From: Variovorax sp. OV700
GTDB lineage: Bacteria > Pseudomonadota > Gammaproteobacteria > Burkholderiales > Burkholderiaceae_C
NCBI RefSeq assembly: GCF_900099805.1
Contig: NZ_FNDR01000005.1
Coordinates: forward strand, 186,001 to 250,000
Length of the DNA stretch: 64,000 nucleotides
Direction of reading: 5' to 3'
Shown here: piece by piece, positions 25,037 to 35,972 of the stretch
Numbering within the stretch: position 1 is the stretch's first letter
How the letters are laid out: each line of letters opens with the position of its first letter
The notes under the pieces: generated by a model
Database searches by the model: none
Told to the model about the DNA's origin: nothing
What the model saw: the letters and a program-made list of their open reading frames with translations, nothing else
Program-made: the position numbers and the translations under genes

Positions 25037-25285
25037 ATGAACCTGATGAGCGTTGACCTCTACCAGAGCGCCACCGATCCAACGAAATTCCTGGCGCTTC
25101 CAACGGGCACCGATCCCACCGAGCTCATGGGGCCGATGACCTTCGATCAAGACTACGCGCAGGTCCTCAAATACCGGGAGGCCTTCGAGTTCGACCCATC
25201 GGAAAACTACGCCGGAGCCAACGCCGCCAAGATCGCCGCGGACATCCTGACCACGAAGTGGTCGATGTATCGCCGCGAAACCTAA
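25037..25285 (+). CDS. Small hypothetical protein
   Basis: A short protein of 82 residues that I do not recognise. It is acidic and soluble-looking, with no signal or membrane segment. Repeated Asp-Pro-Thr steps (ATDPTK, GTDPTE) lie in the first third. AGGA precedes the ATG by about ten bases, which supports translation. It is convergent to gcvP, with 57 bases between. No function is proposed. Confidence 0.55.
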   Translation: MNLMSVDLYQSATDPTKFLALPTGTDPTELMGPMTFDQDYAQVLKYREAFEFDPSENYAGANAAKIAADILTTKWSMYRRET

Positions 25286-25305
25286 GCCACAAACGGTGCG
25301 TAGCC

Positions 25306-25328
25306 GGGCGGCCGCGCAGCCGCCGCCC
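25306..25328. terminator. Possible shared terminator stem between convergent genes
   Basis: GGGCGGC and GCCGCC(G)CCC form a short GC-rich hairpin in the 57-base gap between the small plus-strand gene and gcvP. No clear T-run on either side, so it is a weak call. Confidence 0.3.
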
Positions 25329-25342
25329 TTCGCTGCGGGCCT

Positions 25343-28249
<2,907 letters not shown>

Positions 28250-28296
28250 GGCGGTGAAGGCTCGGAGATGAGGAAAGGCGTCGTGAAATCGGCGGA

Positions 28297-28668
28297 TCAG
28301 GACTCGGCGGCGAATTTGTCGTAGCTGGCGGCGTCCAGCAGCGCGTCGAGCTGCGCGGGTTCGCTGAGCTTGACCTTGAAGAACCAGCCGGTGGCCAGCG
28401 GATCGGTGTTGGCGAGCGAGGGATCGGCGCGCAGGGCTTCGTTCACTTCGGTGATCTCGCCCGAGACGGGCATGAACACATCGGCCGCGGCCTTGACCGA
28501 TTCGACGACACCGGCCACTTCACCCTGGGCAAAGGTCTTGCCGACTTCAGGCAGGTCGACGAATACCACGTCGCCCAGCGCGTCCTGTGCGTGCAAGGTG
28601 ATGCCGACAGTGGCTGCGCCGCCTTCGGCCGAGACCCATTCGTGGTCCTTGGTGTACTTGATGCTCAT
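28297..28668 (-). CDS. gcvH: Glycine cleavage H-protein
   Basis: Lipoyl carrier protein of the glycine cleavage system, 123 residues. The lipoylated lysine is Lys59 in [21 protein letters not shown] opens the protein and [15 protein letters not shown] is the conserved C-terminal stretch. GAGGAG lies before the ATG at 28668. It sits between gcvT and gcvP in one operon. Confidence 0.97.
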   Translation of the reverse strand: MSIKYTKDHEWVSAEGGAATVGITLHAQDALGDVVFVDLPEVGKTFAQGEVAGVVESVKAAADVFMPVSGEITEVNEALRADPSLANTDPLATGWFFKVKLSEPAQLDALLDAASYDKFAAES

Positions 28669-28708
28669 GAAAAACTCCTCGTGGAAAAAGTGATCGGGGA
28701 TGCCGAGC

Positions 28709-29884
28709 CTAGCCGCGGTAGTAGCGGGTGGGCACGAAAGGCAGGGTCGAGACTTCCATCGGAACCGGCTTGCCACGCACGATGGCTTGCACGCGGGTGC
28801 CCGGTTCTGAAAATGCGGTGGCCACGTAGCCCATGGCGAGCGGGCGGTCGGCCGTCGGGCCGAGAAGGCCGCTCGTGACAAAGCCGATGTCGTGGCCTTC
28901 GAACGACTGCAGCACCGCACCGTCGCGCACCGGAATGCGTTCCAGTGCCACGAGGCCCACGCGTCGGCGCTTGAGCGTGTCATGGTCGGTGCGGCCCGCT
29001 GCGCCGGCCGTGGCGGCCGCGAGCTGGGCCAGGACCTTGGCCGCACCCGGAAATCCGCCTTCGCGCGCGCCGCCGGTGCGGCGCACCTTCTGGATGGCCC
29101 AGTTGAGCGAGGCTTCGACGGGCGTGGTGGTGGTGTCGATGTCGTTGCCGTAGAGGCAGAGTCCGGCTTCCAGGCGCAGCGAATTGCGTGCGCCCAGGCC
29201 AACGGGCTTGACCTCGGGCTGGGCCAGCAGCAGGCGGGCGAGCGCGTCGGCATCCTTGCCGGCCACCGAGATCTCGAAGCCGTCTTCGCCGGTGTAGCCG
29301 CTGCGGGTGGCAAAGGCGGGAATGCCACCGATCTGCACCGCGCCGCCGGTCATGAAGACGAAGCGCTCGATGCCGGGCGACAGTCTTGCCAGCACCGTGG
29401 CCGCCTGCGGCCCCTGCAGCGCGAGCAGTGCATGGTCGGGCATGGGCTGCACATCACAGCGCGCGCCGATCTTCTGCTGGATGTGGGCCAGGTCGGCCAC
29501 CTTGCATGCGCCATTGACGATCACGAAGATCGAGCCGTGCCCTTCGTTGAAGAACATCAGGTCGTCGAGGATGCCGCCTTCGTCGTTCAGCAGCAGGCCG
29601 TAGCGCTGCTTGCCGGGCGCGAGGTCGATCACGTCGACCGGTATCAGCGTTTCGAAGGCGGCGGCGGCGTCCGGGCCCACCAGGCGCAGCTGGCCCATGT
29701 GCGAGATGTCAAACAGCCCGGCGGCGTCGCGCGTGTGCTTGTGCTCGGCCATGAGGCCGGCGGGGTACTGCACCGGCATCGAATAGCCGGCAAACGGCAC
29801 CATGCGGGCGCCCAGTTCCACGTGCAGGTCGTGCAGGGGCGTCTTGAGCAATTGGGCGTCGGATGATGAAGCGGAAGCGGCCAC
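28709..29884 (-). CDS. gcvT: Glycine cleavage T-protein (aminomethyltransferase)
   Basis: Folate-dependent aminomethyltransferase, 391 residues, releasing ammonia and methylene-tetrahydrofolate. Landmarks are MVPFAGYSMPVQY, LFDISHMGQL, SGYTGEDGFEI and GARNSLRLEAGLCLYGND. The start is a GTG at 29884, 6 bases after GGAG. No ATG between the riboswitch and the conserved N-terminus is in frame, and the in-frame ATGs further up lie inside the riboswitch. It is the first gene of the gcv operon, directly downstream of the riboswitch. Confidence 0.95.
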   Translation of the reverse strand: MAASASSSDAQLLKTPLHDLHVELGARMVPFAGYSMPVQYPAGLMAEHKHTRDAAGLFDISHMGQLRLVGPDAAAAFETLIPVDVIDLAPGKQRYGLLLNDEGGILDDLMFFNEGHGSIFVIVNGACKVADLAHIQQKIGARCDVQPMPDHALLALQGPQAATVLARLSPGIERFVFMTGGAVQIGGIPAFATRSGYTGEDGFEISVAGKDADALARLLLAQPEVKPVGLGARNSLRLEAGLCLYGNDIDTTTTPVEASLNWAIQKVRRTGGAREGGFPGAAKVLAQLAAATAGAAGRTDHDTLKRRRVGLVALERIPVRDGAVLQSFEGHDIGFVTSGLLGPTADRPLAMGYVATAFSEPGTRVQAIVRGKPVPMEVSTLPFVPTRYYRG

Positions 29885-29911
29885 GGGGCACTCCAAAGGG
29901 GCAGTCGAATT

Positions 29912-29929
29912 CCATGGCGCAAGCCATGG
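29912..29929 (-). promoter_or_regulatory. Candidate riboswitch expression-platform hairpin
   Basis: CCATGGC and GCCATGG form a perfect 7-bp stem with a 4-base loop. It lies between the second glycine aptamer and the gcvT ribosome site (GGAG near 29893). It has no U-run, so any switching would act through translation or long-range pairing. This is inference. Confidence 0.4.
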
Positions 29930-29935
29930 GCCACC

Positions 29936-30140
29936 CCTGCTGTCCGCTTTACCTGAGAGATTCGCCCCACGATCGAGGTTTGCTCCTTCGGTGGGCTGCT
30001 GCATCGCGTTGATGCGGGCGACAGCCTCTCTCCAGCAAGGAAACGCCGGCATCCGCCAGCGCCTTGTCAGTCCTTTTGCCTGAGCGTTCGGGAAACCCCT
30101 GCGCCTTCGGCGGCCTCGCATGGCGAAGCTCTCTCCTGAC
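29936..30140 (-). ncRNA. Tandem glycine riboswitch
   Basis: Read on the minus strand there are two glycine aptamers in series. The first (about 30136-30061) opens with GGAGAGAG, contains GCCGAAGG and closes with CTCAGGCAAAAGGACTGACA. The second (about 30034-29936) opens with TGGAGAGAGG, contains ACCGAAGGAGCAAA and closes with CTCTCAGGTAAAGCGGACAG. These are hallmark conserved blocks of the glycine riboswitch. It precedes gcvT and is expected to turn on the operon when glycine is abundant. Confidence 0.95.
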
Positions 30141-30196
30141 CAGGCGAGTGTAGTGGATCGCGGCGCCCTGGTCCGGTGGCCGGCGGGCGGACGGGC

Positions 30197-30733
30197 TCAG
30201 TGCACGGTCTCGGAGGAGAGCGGAAGTAACCTCTCGATACGCTCGCGCAGCGATTCGGCCCGTTCCGCCCCGGCGGTCTTTTCGACCTCCGAGAGCATCA
30301 GCGCGGCGATCGTCAGCATGGCGTCGCGGTCTCGGGCTTCTCGCAGTGCGTCGCGCATCTGCTGCGCGAACCGGGGGTCGCGCCGCACGAACATGCGTTC
30401 GCAGATGTCGAACAGGAACATGCGCGTGGTGGCCAGGGAGCGCTTGCCGTCAAAGTGGTCGGTGGACGTGGCGGCCTGAGACGGTTCGGCGACGCGGTTG
30501 ATGTGCGCCGCGGGGGCGGAGGGCACCGCCGCTTGCGGATAGTGCAGGTAGCCGCGGCTCATCAATGCCTGCAATGCCTGCTCGGCTTCACCGCGGCTCG
30601 CAAACATCGGGCTGAAATCGGTCAGCGAACGCCGGCCGTCGGCCATCAGCAGCAATGCGCGTTCGCGCTGGCTGAGCGTGCGTTGCCCGCCTTGCAGTTC
30701 GTCGCGGGCCTTGTCGGTCTTGGTGGGAAACAT
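30197..30733 (-). CDS. Hypothetical protein with winged-helix-like N-terminus
   Basis: Soluble protein of 178 residues if it starts at 30733 (MFPTKTDK); ATGs further upstream are possible and the ribosome site is poor for each. The N-terminal part (about 15-70: LSQRERALLLMADGRRSLTDF, then ALMSRGYL) resembles the winged-helix-like segment of many uncharacterised Burkholderiales proteins. The C-terminal half is helical and rich in Arg and Glu. No catalytic motif is visible. It is upstream of and codirectional with the gcv riboswitch, but separated from it. Function unknown. Confidence 0.65.
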   Translation of the reverse strand: MFPTKTDKARDELQGGQRTLSQRERALLLMADGRRSLTDFSPMFASRGEAEQALQALMSRGYLHYPQAAVPSAPAAHINRVAEPSQAATSTDHFDGKRSLATTRMFLFDICERMFVRRDPRFAQQMRDALREARDRDAMLTIAALMLSEVEKTAGAERAESLRERIERLLPLSSETVH

Positions 30734-30822
30734 GGCGCAACAGCTTTTCGGAAATCGAGGCATGAAGCATCGTTGCAGCCTGTGACATTTTTGTGAAACC
30801 TTTGCACTACATGCCAGCAAAC

Positions 30823-30854
30823 AAAAAAAACGGGCAGCCGGCGAAGGCTGCCCG
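30823..30854 (-). terminator. Rho-independent terminator of the TRAP operon
   Basis: On the minus strand CGGGCAGCC and GGCTGCCCG form a perfect 9-bp stem, followed by eight T. It lies 22 bases after the dctM stop and ends the transporter/denD operon. Confidence 0.9.
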
Positions 30855-30876
30855 TCTCGTTGCTAGGCCGTTCCGG

Positions 30877-32154
30877 CTACTTGGCGTAGACCAGGTCGCG
30901 CAGTGCCAGAGATATCCACGGCACGTAGGTAATCACCATCAGGCAGGCCAGGATCACGAGCACGAAAGGCACCAGGTACGTCACGATCCGGTCGAGCGAA
31001 ATTCGAGCCACCGTGCAGGCCGCGAACAGGTTCACGCCAAAGGGCGGAGTGATCATGCCGAGCGCGAGGTTCACCACCATGATGAGCCCGAAGTGCACCG
31101 GGTCGACACCGAAATGCACTGCCACCGGCGCCAGGATGGGCGCGAGCACGATGATGGCCGCGCTGGTCTCGATGAACATGCCGATGACGAACAGCGCAGC
31201 GTTCACGCCCAAAAGGAACATGGTCGGTGACTTCAGCACCTCTTGCAGCCAATGGCCGATGGCGTCGGGCACGCCCGCCCGCGTGATCAGGAAGGCGAAC
31301 AGGCCCGCGTTGGCGATGATGAACATGATCACCGCCGACGACAGCACCGACTTGCGCAGGATGAGGTACAGATCTTTCGGCTTGATCTCGCGGTAGATCA
31401 CCACGCCCACCACCAGCGCATAGAACACCGCCACCGCCGAGGCTTCGGTAGGCGTGAAGATGCCGCCGTAGATGCCGCCCAGAATGATCACGGGCATCAG
31501 CAGCGCCCAGCCGGCCTGCCACGTCGCCTTGCCGAAAGGCATGCGGCCGTCGCCGTCGTTCTTGCCCCAGCCCCTCCACTTGCAGTAGACCCAGACGAAC
31601 AGCATCAGCGCCAGGCTGATGAGAATGCCGGGGCCGAAGCCCGCAATGAAGAGCTCGCCGATCGACACTTCGGCGCTCACGCCGTACAGGATCATCGGGA
31701 TCGAGGGCGGGATGATCACGCCCAGCTCGGCGCTCGTGGCCTGCAGCGCTGCCGCGTATGCGGTGGGATAGCCGTGCTTGATGAGCGCCGGAATCAGAAT
31801 GGCGCCAATGGCAAAGGTGGTTGCGACCGACGAGCCCGACACCGCCGCAAAGATCATGCAGGTGAGCACGCAGGTCATCGGCAGCCCGCCCTGCACGCCA
31901 CCCACGATGCTCTTGGCAAATTCGACCAGCCGGCGCGAGATGCCGCCGGTTTCCATCAAGTTGCCGGCCAGGATGAAGAACGGAATCGCCGCCAGCGGAA
32001 ACTTGTTGATCGAGTTGAACATCTCCTTCACGGAAATGAGCATGTTGACGTTGGCCACCTGAATGCCCAGGATCGACGCGAGTCCGATGGACACGGCCAC
32101 CGAAACGGACAGTGCGAAACACAGCACCATCGTTGCAACCATCACGGGCGTCAT
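30877..32154 (-). CDS. dctM: TRAP transporter large permease (DctM)
   Basis: Large TRAP permease of 425 residues with about 12 membrane segments. Landmarks are IPFFILAGNLMETGG, FAAVSGSSVATTFAIG, LGVIIPPSIPMILYG and LALGMITPPFGVNLF. The ATG at 32154 follows a GGGGG run that can serve as ribosome site; upstream in-frame codons lie in a repeat element. It is the last gene of the denD-dctP-dctQ-dctM operon and is followed by a clear terminator. The substrate is inferred to be a sugar acid from the linked dehydrogenase. Confidence 0.93.
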   Translation of the reverse strand: MTPVMVATMVLCFALSVSVAVSIGLASILGIQVANVNMLISVKEMFNSINKFPLAAIPFFILAGNLMETGGISRRLVEFAKSIVGGVQGGLPMTCVLTCMIFAAVSGSSVATTFAIGAILIPALIKHGYPTAYAAALQATSAELGVIIPPSIPMILYGVSAEVSIGELFIAGFGPGILISLALMLFVWVYCKWRGWGKNDGDGRMPFGKATWQAGWALLMPVIILGGIYGGIFTPTEASAVAVFYALVVGVVIYREIKPKDLYLILRKSVLSSAVIMFIIANAGLFAFLITRAGVPDAIGHWLQEVLKSPTMFLLGVNAALFVIGMFIETSAAIIVLAPILAPVAVHFGVDPVHFGLIMVVNLALGMITPPFGVNLFAACTVARISLDRIVTYLVPFVLVILACLMVITYVPWISLALRDLVYAK

Positions 32155-32171
32155 GATGTAGCCCCCACGTT

Positions 32172-32239
32172 CGGCACTTCGTGTCCTCGCTGCCCCCCAA
32201 GGGGGCCGTTCGCTTGCTTGGGGCGGCCCGGCGCGGCGC
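32172..32239. repeat. Comamonadaceae-type intergenic repeat inside an operon
   Basis: The dctQ-dctM gap holds CTCGCTGCCCCCC AA GGGGGC (stem 32192-32206) followed by CTTGCTTGGGGCGGCCCGGCG. I recall this wording as a very common intergenic element in Variovorax and Acidovorax genomes. It falls between two cotranscribed genes. Confidence 0.6.
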
Positions 32240-32734
32240 TCATTGCGCGGTCTCCAGTTCGAGCCGCTTGGGATCGAGAAAATTACCAACGATGCCGAAC
32301 AGGCAGAAGACAGCGCCGACCGGCAGCGCCAGGTAAGACCACATCATCGACAGGCTTTCGAGTCCGGCCATCGACTGCACGCGGCCGCGCATCGCATAGT
32401 CCCAACCCCACCACAGAATGACCAGCATCAGTGCCAGCGCTGCAATGCTCACTACGGCATCGAGCACGCGCTTGATGCTGGGTGGGCTCCAGCGATAAAG
32501 CACATCCACGCTCACCATGGCGCCCTGGCGAAAGGCCATCGGGATGCCGAGGAACACCATCCAGATCAGGCTCATGCGGATCAGGATTTCGCTCCACTCA
32601 GCGGGTTGTTCGAGCACGAACCGCGTGATGATCTGGAACACGCCCAACCCGGAGGCGATGACCAGCATCACGCAGGCGGCGATCATCGAGAAGCCGGTGG
32701 TCCAGCGCTCGATGCCGAGAAATTTTTCTTTCAT
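32240..32734 (-). CDS. dctQ: TRAP transporter small permease (DctQ)
   Basis: Small TRAP permease of 164 residues with four hydrophobic helices and the motif EWSEILIRMSLIWMVFLGIP. The ATG at 32734 has AGG about 7 bases upstream; a GTG two codons earlier is the alternative. It lies between dctP and dctM, separated from dctP by a terminator-like hairpin and from dctM by an intergenic repeat. Confidence 0.9.
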   Translation of the reverse strand: MKEKFLGIERWTTGFSMIAACVMLVIASGLGVFQIITRFVLEQPAEWSEILIRMSLIWMVFLGIPMAFRQGAMVSVDVLYRWSPPSIKRVLDAVVSIAALALMLVILWWGWDYAMRGRVQSMAGLESLSMMWSYLALPVGAVFCLFGIVGNFLDPKRLELETAQ

Positions 32735-32752
32735 CTGCACCTGTCTTCAAAA

Positions 32753-32785
32753 CAAAAAAGCCCGCCAGACCGATCCGGGCGGGCG
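32753..32785 (-). terminator. Intra-operon terminator after dctP
   Basis: On the minus strand GCCCGCC (32784-32778) and GGCGGGC (32766-32760) form a 7-bp GC stem followed by six T. It lies 31 bases after the dctP stop. It should lower expression of dctQM relative to the binding protein, a common stoichiometry device. Confidence 0.8.
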
Positions 32786-32816
32786 GGAGCGTGCCGTCGG
32801 GGCGACGGCAGCCGGT

Positions 32817-33788
32817 TTACTTGTAGTCGCGGATCTTGTCGAGATTGGCCTTGCCGAAGTCCTTTTCGAACTGCGCGTTCACCGGTGCCAGGGCCGCGAC
32901 GAACTTGGTCTTGTCGACGTTGTCGATCACGGTCATGCCCTTGGCGCGCAGGTCGGCTACGCCCTTGGCATCGTCTTCGTCCACGCGGGCGCGGTTGGCC
33001 TTGGTGCCTTCTTTCGCGGCCTCGAGAAAGGCCTGCTTGTCGGCGGCGCTGAGCTTGTCGAACGACGCCTTGTTCATCAGGAAGATGCAGGGCGAGTAGA
33101 CGTGGCCGGTGAGCGACAGGTGCTTTTGCACCTGGTCGAACTTGGCTGCGATGATGACCGACAGTGGGTTCTCCTGGCCATCGACCGTGCCCTGCTGCAA
33201 GGCGGTGAACACTTCGGGGAAGGCCATTGGCGTGGTGACGATGCCGAAGGTCTTGTAGGCCGCGATGTGCACCGGGTTTTCCATGGTGCGCATCTTCAGG
33301 CCCTTGAGGTCTTCGGGGCCCTTCACGTCGCGCTTGCTGTTGGTCATGTGGCGGAAGCCGTTCTCGGCCCAGGCCAGCGCCTTGAAGCCCTTGGCGTCGA
33401 ACTTGGTCAACAGGTCCTGGCCGATCGGGCCGTCGAGCACGGCGCGTGCGTGCGCTTTGTCGCGGAACAGGAACGGCACGTCGAGGATCTTCGTCTCCGG
33501 TACGAAGTTCGGCACCGGGCCGGTGGAGGAGAGCGCCAGCTCCTGGGTGCCGAGCTGCACGGCCTCGATCGACTCGCGCTCACCGCCCAGCGCGCCGCTG
33601 TAGAAGGTCTGGACCTTGTAGCGGCCGCCGGTGCGCTTCTCGACTTCCTTGGCAAAGACGTCGATCGCGACGCCCTGGTGGGAGTTCTGCGCGGTCGAAA
33701 TGCTGATCTTCATGGTGGTCTGCGCGAAGGCGGCGCAGGCCATGCCCATGCCCAGAACCAGGCCAGCGGCCAGTCGGGTCAATTTCAT
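32817..33788 (-). CDS. dctP: TRAP transporter substrate-binding protein (DctP)
   Basis: Periplasmic DctP-family protein of 323 residues with a signal peptide ending near AAFAQ (1-23). GGAGAC precedes the ATG at 33788. It has GALGGERESIEAVQLGTQELA, LKGLKMRTMENPVHIAAY and DGQENPLSVI; the Arg of KMRT is the usual carboxylate contact. It is the second gene of the operon, after the DenD-like dehydrogenase, which suggests an aldonate-type ligand. Confidence 0.92.
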   Translation of the reverse strand: MKLTRLAAGLVLGMGMACAAFAQTTMKISISTAQNSHQGVAIDVFAKEVEKRTGGRYKVQTFYSGALGGERESIEAVQLGTQELALSSTGPVPNFVPETKILDVPFLFRDKAHARAVLDGPIGQDLLTKFDAKGFKALAWAENGFRHMTNSKRDVKGPEDLKGLKMRTMENPVHIAAYKTFGIVTTPMAFPEVFTALQQGTVDGQENPLSVIIAAKFDQVQKHLSLTGHVYSPCIFLMNKASFDKLSAADKQAFLEAAKEGTKANRARVDEDDAKGVADLRAKGMTVIDNVDKTKFVAALAPVNAQFEKDFGKANLDKIRDYK

Positions 33789-33858
33789 TGTGTTGTCTCC
33801 AGAGAAAAGAAGGCGCGAAGCAGACGCCAAAAAAGGCACCCCGCGGATAGCCGCTTGA

Positions 33859-34875
33859 CTATGCCGTAACCGGAAGCTTCACGGCGTCGGGATTTTCACG
33901 GACGTAGTCGCGAATCACCGCTTCGAAATTGGCGTCCGCCGAGAGCCCCAAAGCTCTGGCACGCGCGGTTTCGATGCGGCCGGGCCAGGTTTTAACGATG
34001 CGCTGGATGGCCGGATCGGGCGTGCGGTCGAGCAGGTCGGTGGCGGCCTTGCCGGCCACGCGCTCGAGCGCGGCGGCCATTTCTCCCACCGTGGTGGAAA
34101 GCGAGGGCAGGTTGAGCGCCGTGCGCGGGCCCCATTCGGCGTCGCCGGCTTCCGCCGCGCGGAGAATGCCTTCGACGGTGCGAGCTGGCGACGCGATGGC
34201 CACGGGCGTTTCGTCGGGCACCGGGCAGGCGGCGCGAATGCCCGCGAGTGGCTCGCGGATCATCCCGCTGAAAAAACCGGATGCCGCGCCGTTGGGCCGA
34301 CCGGGACGCACGCTCACCGTCATCAGCCGCACGCTGCGGCCACGGATGAAGCCTTTGCGCGTGTAGTCGGCCACCAGCTGCTCGCCGATGAATTTCTGGA
34401 TGCCGTAGCTGGTCTGCGGCGTCGGAAGCGTGTGGTCTTCGATCACCGGAGGCAGCGGCTGCTCGGGTGAATCGCCGAACACCGCCAGCGAGCTGGCAAA
34501 CACCACCATCGGCCGTGTGCCCACGGCGCGCGCCTTCTCGAGCAGGGCATGCGTGGCGGCAAAGTTGCTGTGCATGCCCAGGTCGAAGTCGGTCTCGCAT
34601 TCGCCGCTGACCGCGGCGGCCAGATGGAAGATGGCGTCGGCTTCGCGCCAGAGCGCTGCATCGGGCGATGCCAGTTGTTCGTTCAGGTCGCCGAGTGCGC
34701 TGGCAATGCGCGTATCGGCGGCAAGATCGGCCGGCGGCAGGGCGCGGTCGACCAGCGTGATACGCGAGATGGCCCGGGGCGGCGCACCCGCGAGTGAAAG
34801 CTTCCCCTGTTTCAGCAGCGTGCGGGCAAGGCGTGCGCCCACAAAGCCGGCGCCGCCAGTGATGACGATCTGCAT
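33859..34875 (-). CDS. denD: NAD-dependent sugar-acid dehydrogenase, D-erythronate dehydrogenase-like
   Basis: Extended short-chain dehydrogenase/epimerase of 338 residues. TGGAGFVG (about 6-13) is the NAD loop; the active site is SS (FASSLAVFG) with Tyr-X-X-X-Lys as YGIQK. VSVRPGRPNGAASGFFSGMIREPL is characteristic of DenD proteins, which oxidise D-erythronate to 2-oxo-tetronate. AAGGAGAC precedes the ATG at 34875; an earlier ATG would be before this site. It heads an operon with a full TRAP transporter and is divergent to a LysR gene. The usual partner kinase and isomerase are not in view, so the substrate remains inferred. Confidence 0.82.
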   Translation of the reverse strand: MQIVITGGAGFVGARLARTLLKQGKLSLAGAPPRAISRITLVDRALPPADLAADTRIASALGDLNEQLASPDAALWREADAIFHLAAAVSGECETDFDLGMHSNFAATHALLEKARAVGTRPMVVFASSLAVFGDSPEQPLPPVIEDHTLPTPQTSYGIQKFIGEQLVADYTRKGFIRGRSVRLMTVSVRPGRPNGAASGFFSGMIREPLAGIRAACPVPDETPVAIASPARTVEGILRAAEAGDAEWGPRTALNLPSLSTTVGEMAAALERVAGKAATDLLDRTPDPAIQRIVKTWPGRIETARARALGLSADANFEAVIRDYVRENPDAVKLPVTA

Positions 34876-34975
34876 GTGTCTTGTCTCCTTCGGCAACGAG
34901 GATAGCGCAGCACGGCGCCCGGCTCAGGCGACACTCGCGGCTCGCGCACTCAAGGAGCCGGACGACCGGAAAACG

Positions 34976-35881
34976 ATGAACCTGCGATTCGTTGAAGCCT
35001 TTCACTGGGCCGTGGCGCTCAAGAGCGTCACCCGTGCGGCCGAGAAGCTGCACATCACGCAGTCGGCGCTCTCCAGCCGCATTGCCGCGCTCGAGCGGGA
35101 GCTGGGCGTGCTGCTGCTCGACCGGCGCGACAAGCAGTTTCGCCTCACGGTGGCGGGGCAGCGCTTTCATGCCTTTGCGCAGAAGCTGCTCGAAATGCAG
35201 ATGCACATCAAGGCCGAGATGGGTTCGGGCGCGGTGCGCGAGGCCGTGCTGCGCGTGGGTGCCATCGAGTCGGTGGTGCACAGCTGGCTCACGGGCTGGC
35301 TCAAGCACATGCAGGCGACGCATCCGGACTTCGAGCTGGAGCTCACCGTCGAAACCACGCCAGTGCTGGTCGACCAGCTGCAGCGAGGCAAGCAGGACCT
35401 GGTGTTTGCCGCGCTGCCGGCCGCTGGTGACGGCGTGCGCACGCGCGCTGTGCCGCCGATGCCCATGTGCTTCGTCGGCCACCGCGAGCTGCACCTGAAG
35501 CGGCGCTACCGCCTGCCGGACCTGCTCTCGCTCGACCTGCTGACCTTTCAGCGCGGTTCGCAGCCGCACGTGGCGCTGCTCGAACTTTTTCGCGAAGCCG
35601 GCAGCCCGCCGCCGCGCGTGCATGCGATCTCATCGATTTCAGCGATGGCGCAGCTGGTGGAGGCGGGCTTCGGCGTGGCCACGCTGCCGCGCGCGGTGGT
35701 CGAGCCACTGGCGCGGCGCCTGCCGCTGCGCGTGCTGCCCTGCGACGACACGCTGGAGCCCTTGCCCATCTACGCAAGCTACCGCGACGATCCTTCGTCC
35801 CCGTTGCCGGAGGCCGCGCTGGGCTCCGCCGTGGTGCATGCATCGCACCGCCCAGGGTCATCGAAAAAATCGATGAGCTGA
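34976..35881 (+). CDS. LysR-family transcriptional regulator
   Basis: LysR regulator of 301 residues. The N-terminal helix-turn-helix (about 3-60) reads SVTRAAEKLHITQSALSSRIAALE; an effector domain follows (about 90-290). It is divergent to the denD-TRAP operon across 100 bases and lies 91 bases ahead of the DUF1445 gene. It may therefore control both the sugar-acid operon and the 5-oxoproline-like operon. The ligand is unknown. Confidence 0.9.
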   Translation: MNLRFVEAFHWAVALKSVTRAAEKLHITQSALSSRIAALERELGVLLLDRRDKQFRLTVAGQRFHAFAQKLLEMQMHIKAEMGSGAVREAVLRVGAIESVVHSWLTGWLKHMQATHPDFELELTVETTPVLVDQLQRGKQDLVFAALPAAGDGVRTRAVPPMPMCFVGHRELHLKRRYRLPDLLSLDLLTFQRGSQPHVALLELFREAGSPPPRVHAISSISAMAQLVEAGFGVATLPRAVVEPLARRLPLRVLPCDDTLEPLPIYASYRDDPSSPLPEAALGSAVVHASHRPGSSKKSMS

Positions 35882-35972
35882 GAAAGAAACTTTGCGTTGG
35901 CGTTCGTGAGCGCGGATTCCCACAATCCGGCGCATCACCCCACAGCGATGCATCGGGCATCGAAAACGCCAA

